Shown here: one piece after another, positions 24,928-46,654 of the stretch
How the letters are laid out: each line of letters starts with the position of its first letter
Position numbering within the stretch: position 1 is the stretch's first letter
NCBI RefSeq assembly: GCF_964355755.1
Contig: NC_092673.1
Coordinates: 875,001 to 939,000, forward strand
DNA: 64,000 nucleotides
Source of the DNA: Antedon mediterranea
Taxonomy: Eukaryota > Echinodermata > Crinoidea > Comatulida > Antedonidae
Reading direction: 5' to 3'
Position numbers and translations under genes: made by a program
The notes under the pieces: model-generated
Told to the model about the DNA's origin: nothing
The model's database searches: none
What the model saw: only the letters and a program-made list of their open reading frames with translations

Positions 24928-25027
24928 AAACAGTAAACAGAGCAACGTCAAACAAACCGCGACAGACTAGACTCGCCGTACTCGTTTCCTCACTTCGAGT
25001 AAATAGTTGTAGAATATTCATTTGCAA
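24928..25027 (-). other. Candidate alternative first coding exon of CFAP46
   Basis: An open frame on the minus strand starts with ATG at 25027-25025 and reaches a strong donor (TTT|GTGAGTA) after 33 codons plus one base. That is the phase needed to enter CFAP46 exon 2 at 23859. The peptide (beginning MQMNILQLFTRS) does not resemble the family N-terminus, while the downstream exon 1 (MDNNIRQLLGAA) does. It is therefore either an alternative first exon, 5' UTR, or coincidence. Confidence 0.25.
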
Positions 25028-25098
25028 ACCTCATAATCGTGGGGCTTATATCAATAAAAGCTGTTTATACTATGTATTAGTACACTGAATAAACAATA

Positions 25099-35943
<10,845 letters not shown>

Positions 35944-36032
35944 CTTTTAAATGAGCCAGGTTTTGACGTGTGAAGATGGCATGGAGCATCATCATGTTAG
36001 TGGAGGGGGGGATATCTAGTACAGAAACGAAT

Positions 36033-36184
36033 AACTAAAGTCCGTCTGCACTATCAAACTAGTTTGACAAAAAAAAAAAGTGTGATGTCCAAAATATGGT
36101 AGTGATATACCCAAATATGGTAGTGATATGACATCATCATGTCCATTATGTGCTCATCACATTTTTTTGTCACATAAAGTTTGT
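36033..36184. mobile_element. MITE family 1 copy just downstream of PACRGL stop
   Basis: CCGTCTGCACTATCAAACTA at the left and CACATAAAGTTTGTGG at the right, with two copies of ATATGGTAGTGATAT in the core. It starts 90 bp after the PACRGL stop codon, so it may lie in the 3' UTR. Confidence 0.8.
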
Positions 36185-36412
36185 GGAGAAATAAGTCTTG
36201 TATTGCATAGTGTACATACTGTTAATTAATTAGTTAAATGTGAAATATTGATAATGACATTAACCATTCAAATTGATTGAAATATAATTTATATTACCGG
36301 TCTTTTTTACCATATGTGCTCTACCAGATAGTGACTCACCTATGATGTGTAAGGATACAACTTAGTAAAATGTCTAACAATTGATTCAAATATGTATAGT
36401 TTTTGTGAATTC

Positions 36413-36660
36413 AATTCAATTCAATTCAATTCAATTTCTTTATTGCTGCAAATGCCATCAAGGGCTAATATCCGCTTAAACATACTACATCATACAAACA
36501 TAATTACATTTAAAATTTAAACACATAATAATTATAGTCATTACTACTGTTGTAGTTATTATTATTTTAATTATTGTAATTATTGTTATAGTTATTATAA
36601 TAATTAATCAAAGTGTAATAAATTATAGGTTACATCTTAAGGGACTAAAGAAACAGATTT
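36413..36660 (-). mobile_element. Possible LINE 3' end, minus strand, with (TTGAA)n tail
   Basis: (TTCAA)5 at 36413-36436 is followed by TTTCTTTATTGCTGCAAATG, which on the minus strand reads as a 3' end with AATAAAG before a TTGAA repeat tail. A similar tail occurs on the plus strand at 43905-43937. Confidence 0.35.
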
Positions 36661-37430
36661 TGTGGCACAATATTTGGAGAATAACACAACGGTCATGTTT
36701 TAATTTTATGGATTTAGTTTAAAATGTAAGGAATATATTACTGCGCATTTATATTTTGATAAATGTACAGCTTTTAAGGCCCAGTGGCCATTTTTCACCA
36801 ATCACACTTAAGCGAGATATTTCCTTTAAAAACTATTTACTTAAGTATTTGCCTTAAGCGGTATTTACTTAGATAAGAGAATTTGTACATTTTAAGGGTA
36901 TTTTCATTGTGCGAATGGTAAATACCGCCACAGGCCTGTTATAAATATTACGTGTGTTTATGTTAAAATGTTGTCAACAAAATGAACATAATGGGAAGAG
37001 CAAAAGAATAAATATGTAGATGGATGAGAAAGTAGTGTATTATTGTAAACATTTAATGAACACTGTAATTCAACTTGATGTACTTGATGTAACCAACAAA
37101 CGATTTAATGAATGGATGGATTTAAACAAGGTAATACAGTGTAATAATTGATAGATAGATAAATACTTAAGATACTAAACTCAGTGAAGACAAATCTGTA
37201 AACGTTCAAATACTCACGTGACTTTGAAATTCAATCTATCATATCTTTGGTTATTTCATGGAGTAAAGACTCCATGGTTATTTTAGCACTACAACTAATT
37301 GCCGGATTTAGAATCGTTACAAAAATAAGCTGCAGAGACATTTAGAGAAGAAATTTGTTATAACTAAAGACAATTCAGAAATGAAGCACTTTTAATATTC
37401 CGTTTTTGTCCATATTTAATCGTTGAATTA
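36661..37430. other. Intergenic, nothing recognised
   Basis: AT-rich, no coding similarity. A short palindromic CATGGAGTAAAGACTCCATG lies at 37258-37277. Confidence 0.5.
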
Positions 37431-37435
37431 ATACA

Positions 37436-37925
37436 TATACACACACTGCATACATACTACATCGACGACGTTTAGTATACACGCACTGCATACATACTAC
37501 ATCGACGACGTTTAGTATACACACACTGCATACATACTACATCGACGACGTTTAGTATACACACACTGCATACATACTACATCGACGACGTTTAGTATAC
37601 ACGCACTGCATACATACTACATCGACGACGTTTAGTATACACGCACTGCATACATACTACATCGACGACGTTTAGTATACACACACTGCATACATACTAC
37701 ATCGACGACGTTTAGTATACACACACTGCATACATACTACATCGACGACGTTTAGTATACACGCACTGCATACATACTACATCGACGACGTTTAGTATAC
37801 ACGCACTGCATACATACTACATTGACGACGTTTAGTATACACGCACTGCATACATACTACATTGACGACGTTTAGTATACACACACTACATACTACATCG
37901 ACGACGTTTAGTATACACGCACTGG
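37436..37925. repeat. Satellite, 40-bp unit, 12 copies
   Basis: The unit is ACACACTGCATACATACTAC plus ATCGACGACGTTTAGTATAC. Eleven copies are exact 40-mers from 37441, and the twelfth is shortened by 4 bp. Variation is confined to ACACAC/ACACGC at the start and ATCGACG/ATTGACG in copies 10 and 11. Confidence 0.96.
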
Positions 37926-38204
37926 CAAGCTACTGGTTTGGATGGTACACTAATGTCTCTTAATCATTTATAAAACAAATTACAAAAGCTAAAAAACGGA
38001 TTAATAGCTTAATTTTTCCAAAACCGACGTGATGAATTCTAATGTGGTTAGAATATGTAATTTGTTTCCGGTGGAGACGATTACAAATTACATACAGCGG
38101 AAGGTTACCATTATTATCACACGTACTCAATTATGCTCTCTTATAATTGTTCAAAAAGGTAGACAAAAATACATTGAACAAAGAATGAAATATTACAAGA
38201 TAAC

Positions 38205-38306
38205 GTATTAGCACTATACATACTTCATGGCGAAGAGTTCAAAAAATTACTAACATCAACTAAAGTGACAATTTGTACGACATTTCGGCAGAAATCCGTG
38301 TGAACA
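38205..38306 (+). repeat. Left copy of direct repeat flanking the 3.6-kb transposon
   Basis: GTATTAGCACTATACATACT ... CGACATTTCGGCAGAAATCC GTGTGAAC matches 41938-42034 in the same orientation. Confidence 0.75.
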
Positions 38307-38327
38307 CCAGAGGCCCAAGATAACGCA

Positions 38328-38800
38328 TAAGTCAGGTGGCTTAGCAACAATTTTCAGGATTAACGTTACCGGCCGGACAAAAGTACCAAATTTGGCATGG
38401 AGTTTCCTTTCGACCTATCTATTGATTTTATCCGTGGAACCCACTTGATCGGGTCCGATTTTCCAAGATGGCGGCCAAAATCCAAGATGGCCGCCAGAAA
38501 AAAGGAAATGCCATATATAAGACTGTAAAAATCAGAAATTAACAAATGAGGTGTCAATTCAGGGGTTTCTGAGGTCACTGTAATAGATGCTGGTCAAGCC
38601 ATTTTGCTTAGGTCACCCAATTCCAAGATGGCGGCCAAATTTCAAAATGGCTGCCAAAAAAAGGAAATATTATATAAGGCTGTAAAAATCATAAATGAAC
38701 AAATAAGGTGTCAATTCAGAGGTATCTGAGGTTACTGAAACAGATACTGGTCAAGCCATTTTGCTCAGGTCACTCATTTCCAAGATGACGGTCAAATTAT
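38328..38800 (+). repeat. Left terminal inverted repeat of the 3.6-kb transposon
   Basis: Contains two or three diverged internal units, each with a TTCCAAGATGGCGGCCAAA word followed by AAAAGGAAAT and a CTGTAAAAATCA segment. Pairs with 41430-41930. Confidence 0.85.
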
Positions 38801-38801
38801 A

Positions 38802-41292
38802 AAATGGAAATGGCCAGATCTCTATAGTGAGAAAGTCTACGTAGTTATGATGGGCGGATTGCACATTGAGAAGGAGCTATGGAACACTGTTGGCGATTTA
38901 TTAGATGAGTCAGTTTGGCCAACGGCTCTCACTGAATCTGACGTTGCTTCATCTGGAACAGCCGATTCATTCCTGAAAGTATCACACATTACCAGAACTC
39001 GACATGCCCATCAAGTCACTGTTCTTGTTCTTCAGCGGCTACTGAATGAAGCATTTAACCAGAGATCTAATGTTGATGAGAGTTTGAACAATTGTCTAAG
39101 AAATCCCCCACGTTCAAGTTCTGGAACATGATCGCACACCATGAGATTCTGATTCTCATATTTGTTAGAGCCCATCGGGAGAGAGACTTCCTATTGCATG
39201 TTTCTGTATTAGAGGCACTCGTGCCATTGTTCTTTGCGTTAGATCATGTGAACTATTCTCGATGGCTGCCTGTACACATTAGAGACATGAAGGCATTGCC
39301 ACAAGAGATCAAATATGAGTTTGAAACTCGGAATCACTGGACAATCGCAAAGTCGTTACACAGATACTCTGCGATTCCAATAGACCAAGTGCATGAGCAA
39401 GAGAATAAAGTGGTGAAAGCATCCGGTGGTGTAGTAGGACTTACAGAGAATCCAGTTGCCTTCAGACGCTGGATGACTGCTGGACCCGAGCTTGCCAGAC
39501 TTCTGAGACAGTATGAGAATAAATATATTCATGACGATGATCCGGAAAACCCAGCTAACTTTGAACACCATGAACAGGGACTTGCAGCACAGAAAACCTT
39601 CCAGCGACAGGTTGATAGTCTATCTAACAGTAACACAATACGCAAGATGGGAAATCCCTTCCTAGATGACTTCCCTGAGTTAGTAACTTTTGATAGTCGT
39701 AACTGCGCGAATGAGGCAGTAGTGGATACAATCCGTACACTAGAAGATACAAGCACAAAGAAGTATCAAGAGTATGTGAAGACCGTGCTCGTGAATCGTA
39801 GTCGTTACCATACATGATACAATCTCAAAGAATTTACCACCCTTGCTCTCAACAAAGCTCAAAGTCAAATCAAAGGATTGCAAGAAAGTAAAAGTGCTTG
39901 AGAACAATGTGGCACTCTTCGGCCAGTTATACATTTCCTTACAAAATAGAGATGGTGACATCAGTGAATTCTTTGCACACGAAGTACAGTCGTATCCTCC
40001 ATCCCTGTCTGAGTTTGGAAAGCTTAATCTGTCTGGTACCAAATGTCATCTGTTACAATGTATCGAATCAAACCACACTGATGCACCTGTATTATGACTG
40101 CAAAGTTCTGGATGGTGCGGTGACAGTACATGCATTACCTGTAATAAATGTCTCAACATTCCAAGAATATGCTGACAACGTGTTTATACCCCATCTGAAA
40201 CGTCAGCTACGTGATACAAAGCGAGTGGATGTTGTGTGGGACGAATACCGACCAGATAGCCTTAAGGAGGGAACCAGAGAGAAACGAGGCAAAGGTGTGC
40301 GTAGAAAAGTATCAGGTGATACCAAGCTGCCGGGCAACTGGAATGACTTCCTCCGTGATCCAATCAACAAGAAAGAACTTTTTGAATTCCTTTCATCAAA
40401 AGTTGCGGATTGCAGCATCCCTCCTGAGTGTTCGGTATATATCACAGCTGGAGACCATGTTACATATGTTGGAACGCAGTTCAAAATGTCCAGCTGTAGT
40501 CAAGAGGAAGCAGACACTAGGATTGTGGTTCACGTGAAACACGCGTTGGAAAATGGAGCAAAATCCATCCAGGTGCAAACTGTGGATACAGATGTTGTCG
40601 TTGTTCTTATCGGTGTGTTTCATGACCTCTCTCAGATAAATGCTGATCTTGATCTCTGGATAGCATTTGGAACTGGAAAGAACTACACTCATTACAGTAT
40701 TAACGCCATTTGTGCACATCTCGGTGGTGAACGTAAATCACGTTCCCTGCCAATGTTCCACTCCCTGTAAGGATGTGATACTACCTCAGCGTTTAGAGGT
40801 AATGGGAAGAAATCGTTTTGGCAGGCATGGAATGCTTATGACGAAGTTACGGATGCCTCCTTTCTTCATCTTGCCACACATCCGTTTGAGCATCTTCACT
40901 TACATTCTGAGAGACTAGTTGTGACAAAACAAGTAACGCCATGAATGTTAACAGTGCTCGGATGGAACTGGTTCAGCCAGAAACGGCAAGCTGTTAACAA
41001 GATACCACCTACTCAGAATGCACTACTCCAGCACACTAGGAGGGCCGTATACCAAGCTGGCATCTGGACAACATGCATGTTATCTCAACAAACAAATCCG
41101 TGTCCAACCGACTATGCATGAGTGAAAGTTGGGAACTCATGGGAACCTGTCTGATCTACCATTCCAGTGGCATCTAAAGCTTGCAGAGACTTTGTGAAAT
41201 GTGGCTGCAAAAGGGCCTGTACAGTCTGCAAATGCAGCAAGGAAAATCTGCCTTGCACATCTCTTTGCCGGTGCACATGTTCATCCAAATAG
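38802..41292 (+). pseudogene. Broken transposon protein: possible PIN/FEN-like nuclease core plus Cys-rich CXC tail
   Basis: I recognise this as a large protein type repeated in cnidarian and echinoderm genomes, usually unnamed. Readable blocks: YVVMMGGLHIEKELWNTVGD (38835 on), SGTADSFLKVSHITRTRHAH, KSPTFKFWNMIAHHEILILI (~39095), HEQENKVVKASGGVVGLTEN, MGNPFLDDFPELVTFDSRNC, NNVALFGQLYISLQNRDGD, YDCKVLDGAVTVHALPV, EYADNVFIPHLKRQLRD, TREKRGKGVRRKVSGDTKLP, SQEEADTRIVVHVKHAL, VQTVDTDVVVVLIG, then GCDTTSAFRGNGKKSFWQAW. EExD, DTD and GCD..RG.GKK recall the acidic residues and helical motif of FEN/PIN nucleases. The tail is Cys-rich (VKCGCKRACTVCKCSKENL). It is inactive: frame changes near 39095, 39800 and 40090, an in-frame TAA at 40768-40770 just before the GCD motif, and more after 40940. 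The N-terminal part is missing. Confidence 0.75.
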
Positions 41293-41429
41293 GGTAAATC
41301 AACTGTAATTAACTGTAAACTGTAATGTAGCTATTATATAAGTCCAATAACTATTAACAAGTCGAGCCAAGTTAACCTTTTTCAAACATTGTTTTTGTTA
41401 ATTTCTGATTTTTAACCCACATATGCCTA

Positions 41430-41930
41430 CACAAAATTTTGGAGGTTTTTTTTGGAAGCCATTTGGAAATTTGGCCGCCATTTTGGAAATGGGTGACCTG
41501 AGCAAAATGGCTTGACCAGCATCTGTTTCGGTGACCCCAGAAACCCCGGAATTAATACCTCATTTGTTCATTTCCGATTTTTACAGTGACATACACAACA
41601 TTTCCCTTTTTTAGCGGCCATTTTGAAATTTGGCCGCCATCTTGGAAATAGGTGGTCTGAGCAATATGGCATAAACAGCATCTGTTTCATTGACCCCAGA
41701 AACCCTTAAATTGACACCCCATTTGTTGATTTACGAGTTTTACAGCCAGATATATGGCATTTCCTTTTTTCTGGCGGCCATCTTGGATTTTGGCAGCCAT
41801 CTTGGAAAATCGGACCCAATCAAGTGGGTTCCACGGATAAAATCAATAGATAGGTCGAAAGGAAACTCCATACCAATTTTGGTACTTTTGTCCGGCCGGT
41901 AACGTTAAAATTGCTAAGCCACCTGACTTA
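41430..41930 (-). repeat. Right terminal inverted repeat of the 3.6-kb transposon
   Basis: Reverse complement of 38328-38800 with scattered differences and one additional internal unit. Repeated CCATTTTGGAAATGG and GCCGCCATCTTGGA words. Confidence 0.85.
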
Positions 41931-41937
41931 GCATTGG

Positions 41938-42034
41938 TATTAGGCCTATACATACTTCATGACGACGAGTTCAAAATATTACTAAGTTAACTTGTGACAA
42001 TTTTTACGACATTTCGACAGAAATCCATGTGAAC
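41938..42034 (+). repeat. Right copy of direct repeat flanking the 3.6-kb transposon
   Basis: GTATTAGGCCTATACATACT ... CGACATTTCGACAGAAATCC ATGTGAAC, same orientation as 38205-38306. Confidence 0.75.
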
Positions 42035-42279
42035 GTGACATTTTGAATTTTAACAGCAATATAATTATCTAGCTAGCTAATAAATTTGATATTAATCACG
42101 CAGGCAGACAATGATTATTACAAATAAAAGCTAGTCTGAACATTCTTTGTAAATCTAAAATATAATACGATTGTTACAGAACAGATAAAACCTTGTCTGA
42201 ACATTCGTATTGTTACATTATCTCCACTGTATTTATGTCATAACGATATTATCACCATCCAAGTTTATCCAATTAAGTC

Positions 42280-42434
42280 CTAAGCTCTGTCCACACTATC
42301 AAACTTTATTTGACAAATGTGATGTGCCCATATATGGAAATGATGATTTCATATCACTACCATAATAATTTGGGCATAATATTACTACCGTCACACTCTT
42401 TTTTTGTCAAACTAATTTGATAGTGTAGACAAAT
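42280..42434. mobile_element. MITE family 1 copy
   Basis: TAAGCTCTGTCCACACTATC at the left, CTAATTTGATAGTGTAGACA at the right, core GATGTGCCCATATATGGAAA. A further core-like fragment follows at ~42455-42510. Confidence 0.85.
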
Positions 42435-42992
42435 CTAATAGCCCATAATTATATAGGGAAATGATGATGTCATTATTATCACTACCATATTTGGACATAT
42501 CACTACCATCACATATACATAGCTTTAATCAACTGTTTTATTAGTGAAATATCAAATCCGTCTGATTCTATTACACTCACTTCAATTTACTCTCTAGACT
42601 CCGTCCACAACATATCTTTTTCGCTTTCAAAAAATAATTACATTTCGTAGCTCCCTTTCTAAGAATCATCTCCATAGTTTCAAAGGCATTCCGACTTTAA
42701 AATCAATTGTATTGGAATTATACACGAAACCTATCTGAACAATTTATTATAGCTCGCATTATAATGCGTTATTTTAGCTCTAACAAATCGCTGTAATAAA
42801 CTAAAATATATGTTACATGTTATTTTAGAAAACATTTAAACAGATTATGACAAGGACGAATATGGTTAAAATAATAATGATTATATACAGCGAAATGGAC
42901 ACATTGATTTATGTCAAATAAATTCAACGTGTTTATTTTAAAAGAAATTATGTAATTTAGGAGTAATTATATAACTCTTAAGAAAACTTGGA

Positions 42993-43150
42993 CCTAACGC
43001 AAGGGACGTAAGCGCAACGCAAGGGACGCAAGCGCAACACACAAGGGCGTAAGCGCAACGCAAGGACGTACGTAAGCGCAACGCAAGGGGCGTAGCGCAA
43101 CGCAAGGGACGTAAGCGCAACGCAAGGGACGTACTGTAAGTGCAACGAAT
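42993..43150. repeat. Short tandem array, ~20-bp unit, MITE family 2 terminal sequence
   Basis: About seven imperfect copies of CGCAAGGGACGTAAGCGCAA. The word resembles the GGACGCAACGCAAGCG..TAAGCGCAA terminus of MITE family 2 (for example 50320-50350), and GATTGGTCAACTTACTT at 43163-43180 matches that family's inner arm. Confidence 0.8.
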
Positions 43151-43217
43151 CCACGACGCCTGCGATTGGTCAACTTACTTATTAAATCATTGTTACAGTA
43201 TATTATGTATATTCATT

Positions 43218-43780
43218 ACATATTGAATGTACGTAAACAAGTAAATATGAAATGTACGTAAACAAGTAAATATGAAATGTACGTAAACAAGTAAATATGA
43301 AATGTACGTAAACAAGTAAATATGAAATGTACGTAAACAAGTAAATATGAAATGTACGTAAACAATTAAATATGAAATGTACGTAAACAAGTAAATATGA
43401 AATGTACGTAAACAAGTAAATATGAAATGTACGTAAACAAGTAAATATGAAATGTACGTAAACAAGTAAATATGAAATGTACGTAAACAAGTAAATATGA
43501 AATGTACGTAAACAAGTAAATATGAAATGTACGTAAACAAGTAAATATGAAATGTACGTAAACAAGTAAATATGAAATGTACGTAGGCCTAAACAAGTAA
43601 ATATGAAATGTACGTAAACAAGTAAATATGAAATGTACGTAAACAAGTAAATATGAAATGTACGTAAACAAGTAAATATGAAATGTACGTAAACAAGTAA
43701 ATATGAAATGTACGTAAACAAGTAAATATGAAATGTACGTAAACAAGTAAATATGAAATGTACGTAAACAAGTAAATATC
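43218..43780. repeat. Minisatellite, 25-bp unit, ~22 copies
   Basis: The unit is AAATGTACGTAAACAAGTAA ATATG. Copies are almost identical; one carries a 6-bp TAGGCC-type insertion near 43586, one has ATTAAAT. Since 25 is not a multiple of 3 and the minus strand has no stop in any frame, long artificial minus-strand frames (MFTYISYLLVYVHF...) arise. They are not genes. Confidence 0.96.
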
Positions 43781-43849
43781 ATTTTCAACTGAATCACCTT
43801 TTTCATACATTATGATTTACTTTATTATAACTCTAAAAAAAATATATAT

Positions 43850-43940
43850 AAAATATCAGAAATTATAATGTTTTACTTAAATATGAATATGAAAGAAATA
43901 AATGTTTATTTGAATTTGAATTGAATTGAATTGAATGTTT
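43850..43940 (+). mobile_element. Possible LINE 3' end with (GAATT)n tail
   Basis: GAAAGAAATAAATGTTTATT followed by TGAATT repeats, matching in reverse the motif at 36413-36440. Confidence 0.35.
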
Positions 43941-46650
43941 ATGTCAATGTTTATTACAGTTAAAAAAAACTTGATTCAATCTGTTTTTTATGGCATGACA
44001 TTTCAATTTAAGGTAGTTCGTCTTGTTTTCCGACTAAAACTAAAAAAGAAACCAGTTTAATATCGACTTATCTTTCTTTTCTTGATTCACCTCCAAACAT
44101 AAGTTGGTCAAGCAATTTTGTCTACTGCTGTACGACGACTAGCTAACGTAGTAAATGTGGTAGCACGACATCAATATAGGACGTGCTCTTGTGCCGTGCC
44201 CTAGATTTTACGTCACCAAGAAATGTTAAGATTTTTAACGATGGTTTCTGACAACATTCTGTGCTAATATCATCATCTGATTAAGATGTATTGTAACGCC
44301 TTTAGCGTCATAACAGGGTGCTACTCTATCAGGATTTTAACAGTTTATAATTCTGTATGAATTATACATGAGTTATAGCGTGTAAAATAACGGGAGCTAC
44401 AACTAGTGTATCTAGGCCCGTTATATACTTTTGACATTGCAATAGTTAAAAGTGCCACACTAATAATGTTAGTTCCAACATGTCCTCGTTTACGAAATTA
44501 TATGCTTTTGAGTTCATACGCCAAAATGGTGACGCATTCTCAACGCGACGATGACGCAATCTTGTTTCATCAAGCTTTTACATAAGTTTGCTTAAAACAC
44601 AATTTTGTCTAGATGTCTTTTAATTCAGGCTCTCGAGTCTCACTACAAGCTTAATAGCCTCACAATTTCAAATGATTTATGCTTGTTATGAGGATATAGG
44701 CCACGGCCCAAATATATATTTTTTGATTGCTTATGAAAATTCTAGCAGTATTGTATCCCAAAAAAGGATACAAGATACACAATATTTTATTGTCGATACA
44801 AAACAATATATTTTATATCAAAACATAAATCACTCTTAGTTATTATACACATGACAATCGAAAAAAAACCCTTTAGTTTATTGTTATATCTAGTATTCGT
44901 GCCTGGTTTTGATTTGTGTTTTGATATTAGTATGTTATTGCAATATTAAAGCTGTAACCGCAAATTATTAAAATTTACTATTCGATTCTATAATAATTAT
45001 AGACCTAAAATACATTACACAGAAATTATATAATTATGAAATTGCGGTCTTATACGATAATAAATACACTAACCAAAGACGAAAGACGTCGACGACAACG
45101 ACGAAATTGGAAATTATCTTTTATCACGCGCGTAAAGTTTGTGATACGTGCGCGTAATTATTATCAACTTTGAAACTTGTCGTGGTGCGTATTAGTCGCG
45201 TAGGTAAGCTAATCCGAACTCTTTATTTATTAATGAGACACGAAAGTGTTAAGATTGCCAGTGGTATAGTGTTAATATTGACTTTCTTCGACACCTTTTC
45301 CATTTCCCATAATTCACTTTAACGAACGTCTCTGTAATGTGCGGTATATTACTACTTTAGGGTCTAAGACCGTTATTATGTGATGCTGTATCGATTTACC
45401 AGTGAGAGGGGTCTGAGGCAAAAACAGAAAAATTACAATGTAAATCATCATCTAAATACTAGTGATTCACGGTTTGAAATTGTAGAAGCTGAGTGTTTGT
45501 TAAATTTAAATTAAAGTGTTGTATTTGTGATATAGTAGGTTGTTATCTAATCGATACACTCAGCCAACCCCACTTAACGCCACCTAAAAACCTGTCAAGT
45601 CTTCTAATATGCATAAAGATATGTTCGTAAAATAATTATATTTAAAAAAAACACACACATCCACATGATGTGTGTATTTTGCGCACCGATGTCCAATTGA
45701 TATTTTGTTCCCTAACAATATGCCAAATTTCGTTCATAGTGAATTTGAATCAAGGCCATATGGGGACACAAACACGTTTATGACGCACGCGGGCACTACT
45801 CATGTTACGCGGCGACTATATCATCATTTGAACGCGCGCGTTAAACTTTAAAATCTAGCCGCAAACGAAGTCGATCGTGAAAGATAAAATGAACTTGCAG
45901 AAACCTTTAGGCCTAACTTCAGATAAAACATCTTTCGACATGTTTGATAGTATACCAATAATTTATCCTGTTTATGTTGTTTTTACAGGAATATGCCTAC
46001 GGTCTCGGACACAAGAATAACGTAGATAAATATATACTTACTCAACAACTCCCGCGGTCCTCTTAATCATTTAATCATAAATGTAATATGAGAGTATTAG
46101 TACACGAAGACGGAGAAGAGAATGCCTGCACTGAATATCAATATATCGTGAGGATAACGTACTTTTAATGTGGAAGATTACATTAGTAACTTAAAGAAAA
46201 ACTATTTTAATGTTCATTAAATGCATAAGTGATTAAGATTAAGTAATGATAACAATAATAATTATGCTCATTAAATCTAACTAAAGAATAATTCGTATTT
46301 GAATATTACTTACTACAGTGATAACGAATCAGCAATGCATTTATGTTATATATTTATGCATGCATTTGCATATAATACGATTACTGTAGGCTATTATTGG
46401 TGACATTTTGAGTTCCTGTGTTTTGTTCCTGTAAAAACATTTGTTAATGATTATCTACGGTAGGAAATGCATAAAAGTATTATAAAAAAACTATTTTTAT
46501 AGGCCGTATAATTATCATCAAACTTTGAACGAACTAGGCATATCTTTGTAAAGTGGCTTCAAATCAACTAATCACTTCGATAGAACGTTATTACAAAATA
46601 CGACAGCTCACGTTTATTACAAAATACAACAGTTCACTTTAACATAAAAT
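43941..46650. other. Intergenic, no gene recognised
   Basis: AT-rich sequence with scattered CG-containing patches (45090-45200, 45770-45870) that hold no open frame of note. No repeat family identified. Confidence 0.45.
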
Positions 46651-46654
46651 GCAT

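Larger units (their letters stand above)
24620..25098. promoter_or_regulatory. Head-to-head intergenic region, probable bidirectional promoter of CFAP46 and PACRGL
   Basis: Only 479 bp separate the two divergent start codons, so both 5' UTRs and core promoters must lie here. Both genes belong to cilia-related families, which fits shared control. The interval contains an X-box-like site at 24691-24704 and a candidate alternative CFAP46 first exon at 24928-25027. No clear TATA box was identified. The promoter role is inferred from geometry, not seen directly. Confidence 0.7.
38328..41930 (+). mobile_element. Decayed DNA transposon with long terminal inverted repeats
   Basis: Outer ends TAAGTCAGGTGGCTTAGC are inverted at 38328 and 41930, flanked by GCA on both sides (38325-38327, 41931-41933), a possible 3-bp target duplication. 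Inverted arms are ~470-500 bp (38328-38800, ~41430-41930) and contain repeats of CCAAGATGGCGGCCAAA. They translate to near-identical frames on opposite strands (for example AAILDFG.HLGKSDPIKWVP), which is a repeat effect and not a protein. Between the arms is a broken plus-strand protein (38802-41292). Long TIRs, a 3-bp duplication and a nuclease-like domain would fit the Academ group, but that assignment is unproven. Confidence 0.8.

Noticed and set aside
37436-37925. CRISPR-like regular array (also 34330-34891, 57419-57712)
   Set aside because: Units are contiguous without unique spacers, and the genome is eukaryotic.
38366-38578. 70-71-codon frames at 38366-38578 (minus) and 41690-41902 (plus) that are nearly identical
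   Set aside because: They are the two inverted terminal repeats of one transposon read on opposite strands, so similarity reflects DNA repeat identity, not protein selection.
43203-43810. Long minus-strand open frames (up to 172 codons) with YLLVYVHFIFTCLRTF repeats
   Set aside because: They are translations of a 25-bp tandem repeat lacking stops in all three frames; no start context or homology.
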